Of a stretch of 64,000 bases of DNA, positions 1 through 10,751 are shown one piece after another. Every line of letters begins with the position of its first letter. Within the stretch, counting starts at the first letter, position 1. This stretch comes from Pogostemon cablin (taxonomy: Eukaryota > Streptophyta > Magnoliopsida > Lamiales > Lamiaceae). The notes beneath the pieces were generated by a model, which searched no databases, was not told the DNA's origin, and saw only the letters and a program-made list of their open reading frames with translations. Position numbers and translations under genes: made by a program. The DNA is taken from the NCBI GenBank assembly GCA_023678885.1, contig CM042985.1, forward strand, positions 21,678,465 to 21,742,464, given 5' to 3'.

Positions 1-995
1 CTCTTCCATTCTCTCACCAAAAGAGGCGCAGGAATAATCTTAGGGTTCCAGGAAGCTGAGTTCACTTATATATTGGGCTACAGCAGGGACCAGGAGGAGA
101 AATTGGGCTGGGCCTCAATTGAATTTAATTAACCAAGCTTAGCCCAAAGCTTTTAATTAAATCCAATAATAATAATATAGTCCACTAAAATATTATTACT
201 GCACTACCCGTCCAATCCCAAAATTATGTTCTGGGCTCCTTCTTATTATAAGCCCGATTGTCTCCCCATGTTTAAGAAAAACAATGTCCATTAATTAATT
301 AAGTTACTGACAACTCAAATTAATTAATATCTCATCCGAGAGTAGTACCACTCAACCTTATTATCATGCCGGAAATTAATCCACTTGCAAGATTTACATG
401 ATAAACCTTATGAGCTCCTCAAGGGGACATCATCAACCTATGACGGACATGGATTCCTTCTACAATCAACAGCACACCATAGATACAGCACTACTTCCCA
501 ACTCACCGAGTTTGTTGATTTAATACTTATAAATCTCACCCATTGATGAATCAAAGAAATACATACTGCCCTACGTGTCGAGGTTATTGTATAGGGATTA
601 AGAGCACGAACTTCCATAATAACAGAGATCAAGTTCTACTATATAGTCAGTATAAGAAGAACGATCTCAGGCGGTCCTGCTCAATACACACAAGTGCACT
701 AATGTGATTCTATAGCCAAGACAAGCTAATACCAAACCATACTACAACCATACAGATAGAGAGTCCCCGTCTATCTCAGTTGTGAGCATCTGTTTATACT
801 TTATAAGGAAACCGATAATATGATCTTCCGCGTGTTGTCGCACAACATATTATCTACAGTATAAAGTAAATGGACTATTGCATCATGCATATAAAATAAA
901 TTATAAGATGCAATCATTTGATCAATGATTCTCATTTCAAATATTGTTATGACATTGTTCATACTAAAGCTAGACTTTTAGTATACAATCCAACA
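1..995. repeat. LTR (3' part), family shared with 47,451-48,808
   Basis: This sequence is homologous along its length to 47,890-48,808, sharing the segments around 'gggaccaggagg', 'catgccgg' and 'gtccccgtctatctc'. It ends in ATCCAACA at 988-995, and the second copy begins with TGTTGG, so a full LTR would run TGTTGG...CCAACA. The window opens inside this LTR, so its 5' end is not visible. It breaks off exactly where chromovirus reverse transcriptase codons begin (996), so it is part of an element inserted into that pol gene. Whether it is a solo LTR or the 3' LTR of a complete element cannot be decided here. It has no coding capacity. Confidence 0.75.
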
Positions 996-997
996 CA

Positions 998-1455
998 TCC
1001 AACCTAGTTTCTCCCCTTGGGGAGCACCAGTTCTGTTTGTTCGAAAGAAGGATGGCACATTGAGGATGTGCATTGATTATCGGGATCTCAACAAAGTTAC
1101 GGTGAAGAATAAATATCCATTGCCTCGCATTGATGATCTGTTTGATCAGTTACAGGGTGCAGCTATCTTTTCGAAGATTGATTTGTGGTCGGGGTATCAT
1201 CAGTTGAAGATTAGGGAGGAGGATATTCCGAAGACTGCATTTAGTACAAGGTATGGGCATTATGAATTTTTGGTGATGTCGTTTGGTTTGACAAATGCTC
1301 CGGCAGTATTTATGGATTTGATGAATAGAGTATTTCAGGAATTCCTCGATAAGTTTGTGATTGTATTTATTGATGATATGCTGATTTACTCTAAGAATAA
1401 GGAGGATCATGCTCTACACTTAAGAAAGGTGTTAGAGATTCTGAAGGAGAATTAG
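998..1455 (+). pseudogene. Chromovirus reverse transcriptase, palm/fingers part
   Basis: The frame opens at 998, directly after the foreign LTR, with codons for 'IQPSFSPWGAPVLF', then 'CIDYRDLNKVT', 'YPLPRIDDLFDQL', 'FSKIDLWSGYHQ' and the catalytic block 'FVIVFIDDMLIYS' (RT Y/F-x-D-D). It stops at TAG 1453-1455 in a conserved stretch where the family has Gln. The frame continues unchanged on the far side, so one CAG-to-TAG change explains the break. No start codon of its own is expected because this is mid-polyprotein. Reverse transcription is the known family function; this copy cannot make the full polyprotein. Confidence 0.9.
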
Positions 1456-3705
1456 TTATATGCGAAATTTAAGAAATGTGAATTTTGGTTGGATCGAGTT
1501 GTTTTCTTGGGTCACGTAGTATCGGGAGAAGGAATTTTAGTGGATCCAGGTAAAGTAAGAGCGATCCATGATTGGCCACAACCCTCAAATCCCACTGAGG
1601 TTCGTAGCTTTCTTGGATTGGCGGGATATTATCGAAGGTTTGTTGAAGGATTTTCTAAGATTGCTTCACCATTAACACAGTTGACCAGGAAGAATGTGAA
1701 GTTCACATGGACGGAGGAATGTGAACAAAGTTTTCAAGAATTGAAGAGACGATTGACATCAGCACCTATTTTAACTATTCCTACGGAGACAGGAAACTTT
1801 AAGGTTTACAGTGATGCTTCAAAGAATGGTCTTGGGTGTGTATTGATGCAGAATGGGAAAGTGATAGCTTATGCATCCAGACAGTTAAGAGAGTATGAGA
1901 AAAATTACCCAACTCATGATTTAGAGTTAGCCGCAGTGGTGTTTACACTCAAGATTTGGAGGCATTATCTGTATGGGGAACGTTGTGAAATCTATACTGA
2001 TCATAAGAGTTTGAAGTACTTTTTCACTCAGAAAGAGTTGAATATGAGGCAAAGAAGATGGTTGGAATTGGTGAAGGATTACGACTGTGTTATCAATTAT
2101 CATCCTGGAAAAGCCAATGTGGTTGCTGATGCATTAAGCCGAAAGGCAATACAGAATGTAGCTGCTATGACTGTAAATCAGAAACCAGAGTTGCTTGATT
2201 TGCAAAAGATGGGTGTGGAGATCATTCAGAAAGGATCATTGGAAACAAGAATGGTAGCTCTGACACTTCGACCAACTATGATGGATAAGATTCGACAGAG
2301 CCAACATGAGGATAAGTTGTTTGACAAGATAAAGAAGGATATCAGCTCTGGAAAGTCTTCTGACTTCCAATTAGGAGATGATGGCGTGATTCGTTATGGA
2401 GGTCCATTATGCCTACCTGAACTGGATGACATTCGGAAAGAAGTGATGGTGGAAGCTCATTCAACACCGTACTCTGTACATCCAGGAGCTACTAAGATGT
2501 ATAGAGATTTGAAGTTATATTATTGGTGGCCAGGGATGAAGAGAGATGTTACTCGATATGTAGAGCAATGTCTGACTTGTCAGCGAATCAAAGCCGAGCA
2601 TCAGAGACCAGCAGGAACTTTGCAGCCTTTATGTATTCCAGAATGGAAGTGGGAGAATATCACGATGGATTTTATTATCGGGCTACCGAAGACAGTGAAA
2701 GGTCACGATGCCATTTGGGTTATTATGGATCGATTGACTAAGTCAGCTAATTTTCTTCCTATTAGCTCTACGTATTCCATGGATCGTTATGCCCAACTAT
2801 ATATACAAGAGATTGTCAGACTCCATGGAGTACCACTTACTATTGTGTCAGACAGAGATACGAGATTCTTGTCTACTTTCTGGAAGAGTTTACATAAGGC
2901 GTTGGGGACACAATTATCTTTCAGCACAGCATTCCATCCACAGACAGATGGTCAATCAGAGTGTACGATACATATTTTGAAGGATATGCTCAGAGCGTGT
3001 GTGTTGGATTTTCAAGGTCAGTGGTGTAAATTTTTGCCTTTGATAGAGTTCTCAAACAATAACAGTTATCAGTCTACCATCGGGATGGCTCCATATGAAG
3101 CATTGTACGGGAGAAAGTGTAGATCTCCAGTATATTGGGATGAAGTTGGAGAGAGGAAACTTTTGGGTCCAGACTTGATTCTTGAAATGTCAGAAACTGT
3201 TACCCGTATACGAGAGAAGATGAAAGTTGCTCAAGATCGGCAAAAGAGTTATGCAGACAAACAGAGGAGAGAATTGGAATTTGAAGTGGGTGATCAGGTA
3301 TTTCTGAAAGTATCTCCAATGAAGGGGATAATGCAATTTGGAAGGAAAGGGAAACTCAGTCCAAGATATGTTGGTCCGTTCACTATCATTGAGAGAGTTG
3401 GCAGTGTTGCCTATAAGTTGGAGTTACCAACATCAATGTTTAGAGTACATGATGTGTTTCATGTGTCTATGTTGAGGAAGTATGTTTCGAATCCATCTCA
3501 TATTATCAGGCAGGAACCAGTTGAGTTGAAAGGAGATTTGAGTTATGAAGAGATACCAATGAAAATTTTACAACGAGAAGTGAAAAAGCTCAGAAATAAA
3601 GAGATACCATTAGTGAAGGTGTTATGGAGGAACCAATTAGTTGAGGTGGCTACTTGGGAAAGAGAAGATGAGATGATGGTGAAGTATCCAGAACTCTTCA
3701 GGTAA
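1456..3705 (+). CDS. Chromovirus pol: RT thumb, RNase H, integrase, chromodomain
   Basis: This continues the same frame after the TAG at 1453; the first Met is at 1489. RT connection: 'FLGHVVS', 'RSFLGLAGYYRRF'. RNase H: 'YSDASKNGLG' about 1806-1835, 'YTDHKSL' about 1994, 'ADALSRK' about 2127. Integrase: HHCC zinc finger about 2458-2590 (H, H, then C-x-x-C in 'QCLTCQ'), DDE core with D in 'TMDFI', D in 'VSDRDTRF' and E in 'DGQSECT'. The usual Arg after that Glu is Cys. The C-terminal chromodomain is about 3540-3700 ('EEIPMKILQREVKKL', 'VKVLWRN', 'ATWERED'), which in this family directs insertion to heterochromatin. The stretch is 750 codons without a stop; all three integrase acidic residues are kept. 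Confidence 0.93.
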   Translation, partial: LYAKFKKCEFWLDRVVFLGHVVSGEGILVDPGKVRAIHDWPQPSNPTEVRSFLGLAGYYRRFVEGFSKIASPLTQLTRKNVKFTWTEECEQSFQELKRRLTSAPILTIPTETGNFKVYSDASKNGLGCVLMQNGKVIAYASRQLREYEKNYPTHDLELAAVVFTLKIWRHYLYGERCEIYTDHKSLKYFFTQKELNMRQRRWLELVKDYDCVINYHPGKANVVADALSRKAIQNVAAMTVNQKPELLDLQKMGVEIIQKGSLETRMVALTLRPTMMDKIRQSQHEDKLFDKIKKDISSGKSSDFQLGDDGVIRYGGPLCLPELDDIRKEVMVEAHSTPYSVHPGATKMYRDLKLYYWWPGMKRDVTRYVEQCLTCQRIKAEHQRPAGTLQPLCIPEWKWENITMDFIIGLPKTVKGHDAIWVIMDRLTKSANFLPISSTYSMDRYAQLYIQEIVRLHGVPLTIVSDRDTRFLSTFWKSLHKALGTQLSFSTAFHPQTDGQSECTIHILKDMLRACVLDFQGQWCKFLPLIEFSNNNSYQSTIGMAPYEALYGRKCRSPVYWDEVGERKLLGPDLILEMSETVTRIREKMKVAQDRQKSYADKQRRELEFEVGDQVFLKVSPMKGIMQFGRKGKLSPRYVGPFTIIERVGSVAYKLELPTSMFRVHDVFHVSMLRKYVSNPSHIIRQEPVELKGDLSYEEIPMKILQREVKKLRNKEIPLVKVLWRNQLVEVATWEREDEMMVKYPELFR

Positions 3706-3730
3706 GTAAATTTCGAGTACAAAATTTTTA

Positions 3731-3744
3731 TAAGAAGGGAAGAA
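3731..3744 (+). other. Polypurine tract of the chromovirus
   Basis: A purine-rich run (AAGAAGGGAAGAA) lies between the end of pol and the TG that opens the 3' LTR at 3745. This is the expected place for plus-strand DNA priming. Confidence 0.75.
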
Positions 3745-4312
3745 TGTAATACCCAAGCTTCTCACTACTAGTGCGCCAATATAATTTAATTTGTATTATG
3801 TGCATTTTATAATTATTTGACAATTGTTTCTCAATTTTATTTATCTTTACATTTTATTTGAGACATCTGTGATAATAATGGTGACAATATGTGAATATAG
3901 GTATGCATAAATATTTACGTGTATTAATTTAGATATATGAGTAAATTATTTTATGTGTATAAATACATTTTTCTTAATTATTAAGTATCACATGTATTTT
4001 CATTATAATAATAATAATAATATAATATATAATAATATTAAAAAAAAAAGAATAAGTCAAAATGAGGTTGCTGATGTTACATGTTGGCAGCCATGAATTG
4101 AATTGAATGGTCAAAAGTTGCATGCTTAACTGATTATAAAAAAAAAAAAAGAGGGTCAAAATTTGCTGCTAGCAGCCTTGATGATTGACAGCCAATTTGG
4201 AATTGATTTGCATGGTTGATGGCTATAGCAGCCGTAATTTTTATTATTAAAAAAAAATTATTTTTTTATTGATTGAGTTTTCGGCCACCTCACCCCCAAC
4301 CCCCACTTTGCC

Positions 4313-4319
4313 TATATAA
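4313..4319 (+). promoter_or_regulatory. TATA box of the chromovirus LTR
   Basis: CCTATATAAATGGGTGTGG at 4311-4329 follows a C-rich stretch in the LTR. The same motif (CTATATATATATGGGTGTG, about 42,139) occurs at the matching place in the related solo LTR, which supports it as the LTR core promoter. Confidence 0.6.
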
Positions 4320-4968
4320 ATGGGTGTGGGGAGGTGATTACCTCACATCAAAAAAAAAAACTGAGTTCAGAAGAAAAAAAAAGAGAGAGAGAGAGAGGGA
4401 AGGGTTCGTGCCGGAACAGGAAGGAATTAGCTACGGTTCGCTTTGAGTCTATAGTGTTACTATTGTCAGAGTTCAAGTAAGTAGAAGTCCAACTACAATG
4501 CATAAATATGTTGTGTGTAAATTATTTGTGATTAATATGTGATAATTATGTTGTGAATTATTTGTGATTAGTTTAATTATGTTATGAATTATTTGGGATT
4601 AATTGATTATACAAGTTGTGGATTTATGTAATTTGAAATAATATTATTGTATTATATAGATCTGTGTGATTGGGAACTGTTAAAAATATATCTGTATGAC
4701 TTGAGAAGATGTTGGTTATAAGGATCTGTGTGATCCAAGATGGAGTTGTTATTATAAGAGATCCGTGTGATCCAAGGTGAAGTGGATTTGTGTGAATTAA
4801 ATTAAGTTGTTATTTTATTTATGATTAAATGTTGATATTGATGTCATAAATGGTTTATGATGCATATTTAATTGCACTGGTTGTATACCATGCATAATCA
4901 TGAAAAGTGTTTTCCTAAAATTAATAAGATACTAATGGTGTGTGCGGCCACTATATATGCATCTCTGT

Positions 4969-5095
4969 CAGGGTTCGGAAAAATCGTTCCCGACATTTTA
5001 TTAGGGGTTCGGAAAATCATCCCCACCACTTTGTCAGAGTTCGAAAAAATCATTCTCGGCACTATTTTCGAGGTTCGGAAAAATCATCCCCATTG
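4969..5095 (+). repeat. Tandem GGTTCGGAAAAATC units in the LTR
   Basis: Four imperfect units of about 35-40 bp, each opening with GGTTCGGAAAAATC or GAGTTCGAAAAAATC and followed by 'ATTCTCGGCAC'-like text. The related solo LTR has five or more units at 42,868-43,060, two of them adjacent and almost identical, so unit number varies between copies. Confidence 0.7.
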
Positions 5096-5591
5096 AGCTC
5101 ATTTGGGGTGCATATCATAAGTGTGTTGTGGGGATCCCGCAACATGAACAGTTTTCAAGATAAAAGAGACCAACTAGAAAGATTAGAAAATAAATGCATT
5201 TTCATGCACTATCATGCATGATTTTTACTTACTGAGATTTTTGTCTCACTAGTTTATGCATTGTAGGTGAGCCGGATGATATTTGAGTATGTGATGTACT
5301 GTGCAAGCTGTGGAGCTTCTACAGGGTTTGAGCAAGATGTACATAGATGACGACCTGTTGGGCTAGATCGTGTGTTTATTTTGTTTTCGCTGATATTTTA
5401 TTATGTAATATAATAAGTATTGTCACCAGTTTGTGTGGATTGATGTGGTGTCAGAAACCAGTTGCGTATGTTGAACTGGTGTGACCGTTTGGATAATATA
5501 TATTATGTGAGGAAAAAAAATATGCAGATTTTATAATGATGATGTTTATGTTAATTAAAGAATTATAAGTTATGAAAAGTGGGTCGTGACA

Positions 5592-6600
5592 TGCAGTTTC
5601 CATAAAAATCCATAGAAATGAAGTGAAAGCAAGAGAAAACAGTGCATCCCAGGATTGGGGGCAATGAACTGTTGATAAATCAAAGACAAAGCTCTTCGGC
5701 ATGAGCTAAAATTATCTGCATAACGCTCCTTGATACGAGATTAAACTATCTAAAATGATATGAACTAAAACTATTTACATATGACACTCCTTGACATGAG
5801 CTTAAACTATCTAAAATTCCACAAGCAACGCTCCTTGATATGAGCTAAAACTATCTGCACATTACGCTCTTTGATATGAGCTAAAACTATCTAAAATCCT
5901 CACAAACACAAGGCTCATTGACACGAGTTTAAACTATCTAACACAAATCAAATTCTCCGCTCCTTCATATGAGCTAAAACTATCTACAAGCCCACGCTCC
6001 TTGATACAAGTTTAAACTATCTAACACAAATCAAATTTTTAGCTCTTCTACATGAGGTAAAACTGTCCACACAAGACTCCTTGATATGAGTTAAAATTAT
6101 CTACACACAATACTCCTCGACGTGAGAAAAAACTATTCTCATAATACTCCTTGACACGAGAGAAAACTGTCCCCACAATGTTCCTCGACACAAGCGAAAA
6201 CTGTCCACACAATACTCTTTGATGCGAGTATAAATTATCTGCAAGTTCAAATTCAAGACTCATTGACATGAGTATAAACTGTCAGCAAGTTCAAGTATAA
6301 CGCTCCATTACGCACAAGCCTAAACTGCATGTTACTCCTGGTCCCCACGAGTATAAACTGTGTACGATAAACTCCTGGTCCGCACGAGTATAAACTGTGT
6401 ATGACAAACTCCTGGTCCGCACGAGTATAAACTGTGTACGACACACTCCTGGACCGTATGAGTGTAAATCGTGCACGACACCCCCCCAAAATCAAAACCA
6501 TGGCTCTTTGAACTACGTTATGACTTGATTCACTTTAAAGAGATACGTAGGCAGCTTAGAATCCCACTAAATTCAGTCATTACATAAGTTATCTTATGTA
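5592..6600 (+). mobile_element. Remnant of a gag-only LARD element: gag 3' end plus minisatellite
   Basis: The sequence is the reverse-complement counterpart of 35,400-36,295 in the complete LARD on the - strand. It shares the last gag codons ('gaagtgaaagcaagagaaaa', 'cccaggattgggggc'), the minisatellite, and the block 'tttgaactacgttatgact' with 'acgtaggcagcttag'. Orientation here is +. It starts exactly where the chromovirus LTR ends, so that element inserted into this gag. The matching 3' LTR is 15,563-16,999. Similarity to the complete copy fades after about 6600. Confidence 0.8.
5690..6485 (+). repeat. Minisatellite 'GCTCCTTGATATGAGCTAAAAC...' of the LARD element
   Basis: Roughly twenty imperfect units of 35-50 bp, each with a core like CTCCTTGATATGAG followed by TAAAACTATCTA and a variable spacer. 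In the last units the core drifts to ACTCCTGGTCCGCACGAG plus TATAAACTGTG. The same array in opposite orientation is at 35,530-36,225, between gag and the 3' LTR of the complete LARD, so the array is a stable part of the family. Confidence 0.85.
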
Positions 6601-6756
6601 ACTTCGTGGGACAGTTGAAGAATGGTGAAGTGATGAAGTTATCTTCCAACAATGAACCTCCGGAGTTCGCGAACGTTTCATATTACTCTCCTTGTCAGAA
6701 TCTTGTTAACAGTCGCCATGCCTCATTTTGCAGCCGCTAAAATGGAAAAGAAGTAG

Positions 6757-6915
6757 AAGTGTCATCTCAAGGATGGAAGAGTGGCGACGTTGATGTTGCT
6801 CTGTCGATTCCATCTCAAGGATGGAAGAGTCGCGATGCTAATCTTGCTCTGTTGATAACATCTCAAAATAAGAGTAGCGATGGTGATGTTGCTATGTCGA
6901 TTCCATCTAAAGAAG
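6757..6915 (+). repeat. Three to four tandem units containing 'CCATCTCAAGGATGGAAGAG'
   Basis: Units of about 55-65 bp repeat: 'catctcaaggatggaagagt' followed by 'gcgac' or 'gcgatg' and 'ttgctctgtcgattc'. No open frame runs through it with a recognisable product. Confidence 0.6.
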
Positions 6916-7017
6916 AGTGCTAGGTTGATATTGTTTCCCATGGATAGCTACTCATCCACTTCGCGGAAACAAAAATGGTGTAGTCTCTTTGTGCAGATTG
7001 TTCCTTCCAATGAAAAA

Positions 7018-8508
7018 TGAGGGGATAAATTAATTTAAATTTATGGATTTAATTAGTTAAATTCCCAAAATAAATTCATGGGATCAATTAATTATTAAAT
7101 TCAAAATTATAAATTAGACGCATGATATGAGGAAAATTGAAAAATTGGAAGTGATTGGCCCAGAAATAGAACCAAGCCCGAATTAATTTATAAGGACTGG
7201 TGGCCCATTTACAACAAGCCCAAGAATAATTAATTCAAAAGCTCAGAATTGCTGCAGAAGAATAAAGGAAATGTGAGCACAAAATAGGGCCCAAGTGGTT
7301 CATTAGCATGAAATTGAAGAAAGCCCAAACTGGCAAGCCCAAAGTGATTAAATCAATTGGGAGTCAAAATTGGCTAGGGAAGTGACCCACACGTGAGTTT
7401 CCACTTCTGCAGATTTCTTCATGCCGCGAGAGACGATATCCAGTTCTCCGAAAAAAATCGTGACCCAGCCAAAAGCCGCGCTGTTCGTCGTCGATCGGAG
7501 CTTGCCGGAAGTTGACGCCCCGCCAGCGCCTCAGCAACCGGTACCTCAACCATCCCGGCCGCCAGCCATTGTTGCTCACGCCCAGATCGACTTCACCCAC
7601 CACAAGGCTGAAAATTGCCTTCGCCAGCCACCAAATCCCGTCGCATCACCTCGCCGGATCCGCTCAACCCTGCTGAACGCTGATGCGTTGCCGCCGCTCT
7701 GACCGCTGCCGAAAGGTGAGGCCTCCACTACAGCAACCCACCGCCGACCGCCGTTCAAACACCTGCCATGCTGCTCGTCGGTCTCCTTCACCGGATCCGC
7801 TCACCTTCGAAGATGTCGTCTTCCAAGCGGACATCTTCGTCAACATCACCACTCACACGGGTCCAACATCGGAGTCCGATCGCCGATCCACACCCAGTCG
7901 CCAGCCGCCGGAAAACGCTGAGCCGGCCACCACATGATCACCATCAAGCTGACCTTCTGCCGCTGTTCGCTGCCGCGAGGCATTGCTTGTTGCCACCGCT
8001 CAACTACAGCCACACGGCCTCACCGAGTCGTCGTCACCTTGCTGCCGGAAGCACAAACTCATCATCATCCTTCAGCAAATGCCTCCGCCGTGACGCCATC
8101 TCTCCTCCCCAGCAGCCATGGCCGACACCACGCTGCTTGCAGATCTCCTCACCCAGAAATTGCCGTCAAAGCGCGAGCCGGAAACGCGACGTCATCCGTT
8201 GCCGAAGGCACCGCTCACTGGTCGTCGTTTCTCAACACCGGACGTCACGCCCACTCCCTTCAACTGAGCCGCCCGCGACCATCTCTCTCTTACTCCATCG
8301 TCAACCTCCGGAAAATCGCAAGCCACGCCATTGCCCGCTGCCTCCTCAGTCGCTCGCTACTGCCGATTCCACCGAGAGCCAGTTGTACGATGCGTCGGTC
8401 TTCGATGTTCACTTATCATCGTCATCGGATCGTCGCTGTTCATCGGAGAGGTTGAGCCCAACGGTGCGATCTTCGGCCCCAACTACTCTTCTTCCAGCCC
8501 TTGTCTCA
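7018..8508 (+). other. AT-rich then GC-rich non-coding stretch, left half (split by a copia element)
   Basis: 7018-7390 is AT-rich with GCCCA-type motifs, as in plant LTR U3 regions. It follows a purine run at about 7011-7024. From about 7400 the base composition rises sharply in G+C with many CCG and CGCCGG motifs, and it continues on the far side of the copia element (13,939-14,700). Several short overlapping frames are open here only because of composition. Their Pro/Ser/Arg-rich products match no family I know. I read it as probable LTR or leader sequence of the host retroelement, with low certainty. Confidence 0.4.
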
Positions 8509-9150
8509 TGAAAACTTAAGCAAATACTTGAAAAGAATACTCAAGAACTTGCACTCACTTAAACGTTTGATCCCTCACGTTTCACACACGAATTGATTGA
8601 CAAATGAAGAATGAAATGAAAGAGATCAACACAAAGATGTATAGTTGTTCGGCATAAGCCTACATCCACTTTCCTAAGAGATGAATTCACTAAACAATGA
8701 AGATGATGATTACAAGATTACAAGCACACCTGAAAACCCTAATTCTTAAGCTTGTTTCTAACTGATATGTGAAGAAGATGTGTTGGAGATGATCAATCTC
8801 AGCTGACAGTTCTTCAACTTATATATATGGAAGTGTGTTCAACGTCTAGATTCTCTTCCAACCAATCAAATGCATGCACATTAATCAGTTGCAACCAACT
8901 GATGGATCAGTTGTAACTACCTGATCTTTGCAGCCTCAACCAACCAAGGCTTCTTTGTTGCTACATCTCCACTGATCATCTAGCTCCAAGACTTGATCTA
9001 ACGGTCTACACATGCAATCCTTCAACCACTTAATCAACCAATGAATGACCTCCATGTGGCACATTCCTAACTCCCATTCAACACACACACACACATGCTT
9101 ATGCAGCATGCATGCAGCACACATACACATGCATGGTCTATACTCTCACA
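8509..9150 (-). repeat. 3' LTR of the copia element
   Basis: 642 bp. It matches 13,300-13,938 with scattered substitutions (for example CTCACGTTTC versus CTCATGTTTC). Read on the - strand it begins TGTGAGAGTATAGACC, directly after the polypurine tract AAGGTGGAGATT (plus strand 9151-9162). A TATA-like TATATATAAG is at about 8819-8829. Confidence 0.92.
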
Positions 9151-9162
9151 AATCTCCACCTT
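9151..9162 (-). other. Polypurine tract of the copia element
   Basis: On the - strand AAGGTGGAGATT lies immediately upstream of the LTR's TGTGAGAG. The same tract occurs in a second copia remnant at 26,483-26,494. Confidence 0.75.
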
Positions 9163-9239
9163 AGACCTTGCATCATCATGTTAGCTTCATCTTCTCCACC
9201 TTGCTGCTTTTATAAGGAGCAACAACCTTTCCTTCCTCT

Positions 9240-10025
9240 TTCAACTTAACTGAATCAAGTGCTTACACAGCTCATACTTCTGAGCTGGTAAGGCTTTTGT
9301 AACATGTCTGCTGGATTGTCATCTGTCTTGATCTTCTTGACACTCACTACCCCATTGTCTATCATGTCCCTTATGAAATATAACCTTACATCAATGTGTT
9401 TGGTCCTTTCATGGTATCCTTGATGCTTGGAGAGATGTACTGCACTCTGATTATCACAATGCACTTCAACTGACTCTTGTTCAATCCCAAACTCACTCAG
9501 AATACCTGTCAGCCATACTCCCTCTTTGATTGCTTTTGTAAGTGCAACAAATTCTGCCTATGTAGTTGATAAGGCCACTATATGTTGATGAGTTGCTTTC
9601 CAACTTACTGCAGTACCAAACAAGTTGAACACATAACCAGTAAGTGACTTCCTAGTGTCAAGATTTGCTGCATAATCAGCATCAACATATCCAACTACTG
9701 CCTTATCCCATGTTGCCTTTTTCTGAAACTTCATGCCTGCTGTGATGGTTCCTTTCACATACCTGAGAGCCCACTTCACTGAACTCCGATGTAGCAAACC
9801 TGGATTACTCATAAACCTGCTAATTATACTCATCACATAAGCTAAATTTTGCCTGCAACATACCATTGCATACATCAAACTGCCAACAGCACTAGCATAG
9901 GGAATATTGCTCATTTCAACCTTCTCTTGATCTGTCTGAGGAGCTTGGAGTAATGACAGATTCACTCCTTGCTTTGCAGGTGTAGTTACTGTTTTGTTGA
10001 GATTCATATTGTATCTCTTTAACAC
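9240..10025 (-). pseudogene. Copia RNase H region
   Basis: 'YASAVGSLMYAM' (about 9920-9880), 'DADYAANLDTRKSLTGYVF' (about 9685-9630), 'SWKATHQHIVALSTT' then TAG at 9558-9560 where the family has 'EAEY', and after it 'HCDNQSAVHLSKH' and 'HIDVRLYFIRD'. These are the RNase H motifs of copia elements. The frame is the same as the RT upstream. The enzyme removes RNA from the RNA/DNA hybrid; this copy is broken by stops. Confidence 0.9.
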
Positions 10026-10742
10026 TTTGTCTAAGTATGATTCTTAGAACAACTTTAGCTCACCAACTGATCTATTTCTCTCAATCTGCATACCAAGAAT
10101 CACCTTTGCTTCCCCTAGATCCTTCATAGCGAATTCCTGCTTAAGTATCTCCTTTACTTCATCTATACCAGCTTGATCCTTACAAGCTATAAGGATATCA
10201 TCTACATACAAAAATAAATATGTATAACACCCTTCTTTGTACCTAACATAAACACAACTGTCATGTAGGCTCCTGCTGAATCCATTTGATGTAATGTAAT
10301 CATCAAACTTCAAATACCACTGTCTTGGACTTTGTTTCAGACCATACAAAGGTTTTAGCAGTAAACATGCCTTATTCTCAGCTCCTTCAATACTTACACC
10401 ATCAGGAATCTTCATGTAGATATCCTCTTCAAGATTTTCATGCAAAAATGTTGTAGTGACATCCATCTGATGTAACTCAAGATCAAATTGAGTTACTAAT
10501 GCTAGTAAAATTCTGATAGAACAATGCTTGACAACTGGTGAGAATATTTCATTATAATCAACACCTTCTTTCTATGAGAAACCTCTTGCTACAAGCCTTA
10601 CCTTGTACCTAACACCTTCTTCTTTGCTTGTAACAGGCTTCTTCTTATAGATCCATTTACAGCTTACTAACTTCTTGTTCTTTGGTCTGTCAACAATCTG
10701 TCAAGTCTTATTCTTATGTAGTGATAGCAGCTCTTCTTCCAT
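10026..10742 (-). pseudogene. Copia reverse transcriptase
   Basis: 'CKWIYKKK', 'QMDVTTTFLHENLEEDIYM' (about 10,470-10,415), 'CLLLKPLYGLKQSPRQWY' and the catalytic 'LFLYVDDILIA' (about 10,215-10,180) are present in order. YVDD is intact. The Lys and Ala normally found after the first Asp ('DVKTAF') are both Thr. Stops lie near 10,700, near 10,575 and at 10,044, all in the same frame as the flanking domains. Confidence 0.92.
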
Positions 10743-10751
10743 AGCAACTAT

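Larger units (their letters stand above)
996..5591 (+). mobile_element. Tekay/Del-type Ty3 chromovirus, 5'-interrupted, with 3' LTR
   Basis: The order RT - RNase H - integrase - chromodomain - polypurine tract - LTR on one strand identifies a Ty3-type chromovirus. The C-terminal chromodomain and the RT motifs around 'SPWGAPVLFV' suggest the Tekay/Del lineage. The 5' half (5' LTR, gag, protease, start of RT) is cut off at 996 by another LTR. The 3' LTR is 3745-5591. The element lies inside the gag end of a LARD-type element that resumes at 5592. A related solo LTR is at 41,522-43,541. Confidence 0.88.
3745..5591 (+). repeat. 3' LTR of the Tekay/Del-type chromovirus
   Basis: It starts TGTAATACCC just after the polypurine tract and ends GGGTCGTGACA at 5591, with TG...CA termini. 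It is 1847 bp long. It aligns through its length with the solo LTR 41,522-43,541 (TGTGACACCC...GGTCGTGTCA). A TATA box is at about 4313. It has repeats of 'GATCTGTGTGAT' (about 4660-4795) and of a GGTTCGGAAAAATC unit (4969-5090). Sequence of the LARD element resumes at 5592. Confidence 0.88.

Noticed and set aside
5451..5702. 83-codon - strand frame
   Set aside because: It crosses the junction between the chromovirus LTR and the LARD remnant, so it cannot be one gene.
7421..8519. Several overlapping Pro/Ser/Arg-rich frames up to 247 codons
   Set aside because: GC-rich composition leaves three + frames open together; no domain, no conserved start, and no continuity in any one frame across the copia insertion.
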